A DNA stretch of 64,000 nt from Tetrahymena elliotti 4EA (taxonomy: Eukaryota; Ciliophora; Oligohymenophorea; Hymenostomatida; Tetrahymenidae): contig JH720396.1 of NCBI GenBank assembly GCA_000231825.2, positions 1-64,000 on the forward strand. The letters run 5' to 3'. Below the pieces are notes generated by a model, which was not told where the DNA came from, did no database searches, and saw only the letters and a program-made list of their open reading frames with translations. Below, one piece after another: positions 63,677 to 64,000 of the stretch (the first letter of the stretch is position 1; each line of letters begins with the position of its first letter). Position numbers and translations under genes: made by a program.

Positions 63677-64000
63677 AGCTTATGTCTATTGTTTGTAAGG
63701 AGACTAAGACTAATTAAAATGGGTATAAAATATATAAGCTAATAAGGTTTTGAGTTTATAGCGTTAGGTATTAGTTTTTTTTGTTTAATATTGATTCTTT
63801 AATTGTAAAATTTCTTAATGATGTAAAGTAATTATTTTAATTAGTTTGCTCTAATTAATTAAGATAAAAAATTGAGATTTATTATTAATTCAGAATATTA
63901 ATATATTATTATTATTAATCTTGAAGCAAAGTAAAATTTATATAATCAAAAAGGATAAGCACGCCAGCATACATATCAGCAATTCAAAGATTTCCTCTAT
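63677..64000. other. AT-rich spacer at the window end
   Basis: Upstream region of the Rab-like gene. The last 50 bases are slightly richer in G+C (AAGCACGCCAGCATACATATCAGC), but too little is visible to call a gene. Confidence 0.4.

Overview
The window is nuclear DNA of a ciliate and looks like a macronuclear scaffold of Tetrahymena or a close relative. TAA and TAG occur in frame dozens of times inside otherwise conserved protein families, always where Gln fits, and every gene ends at TGA (genetic code 6). Base composition is roughly four fifths A+T and higher still in spacers and introns. Introns are short (about 50-340 nt), AT-rich and GT...AG. There is one assembly gap of 614 N (52154-52767). 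No transposon, CRISPR, viral or prokaryotic gene cluster was seen.

Layout. 0-8 kb: MAP2K-like kinase (+), a small protein with two SDGSGRD-type repeats (+), a 68-aa twin-CX9C protein (-), a possible small structured RNA near 6.1 kb and an AGC-family kinase (-). 9.5-18.3 kb: two intronless Q/N/S-rich proteins (+), the larger with a von Willebrand A-like domain, a small acidic protein (-) and an unresolved multi-exon locus (-). 20-28 kb: a 402-aa low-complexity protein (+), a Thr/Lys/Ala-tailed protein (+), the intraflagellar-transport subunit IFT57 (+) and a DHHC-type palmitoyltransferase with an altered signature (-). 28-36 kb: an NT-C2/coiled-coil protein (-), a 352-aa unknown (+) and an N/Q-rich protein with NPF and DLL motifs (+). 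36-45 kb: an OSCA/TMEM63-type channel (-), an NDUFAF3-like complex I assembly factor (+), tRNA-Ser(CGA) (+), a ZNHIT1-like HIT zinc-finger protein (-) and an RNase PH-fold exosome subunit (-). 46.8-51.5 kb: one 1523-aa protein (-) with kinase, Q/N linker, leucine-rich repeats and two UBR-like Cys/His clusters. 53-64 kb: a 764-aa unknown (+), a Pet127-like mitochondrial protein (-), a fused YdjC deacetylase-glycosyltransferase-like protein (+) and a Rab-like GTPase with a Gln-rich tail (-).

Genes are single transcription units on both strands with 0.3-1.8 kb AT-rich spacers. No operon or functional cluster is evident, although ciliary, mitochondrial and signalling genes recur. The most unusual object is the kinase-LRR-double UBR-like protein. 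The YdjC-glycosyltransferase fusion, the SHHC palmitoyltransferase and two isolated G-tracts also deserve attention. In DNA this AT-rich with only one stop codon, open frames of over 100 codons arise by chance, so coding calls rest on motifs, in-phase splice junctions and summed exon lengths rather than on openness alone. Everything was read by eye without database searches.
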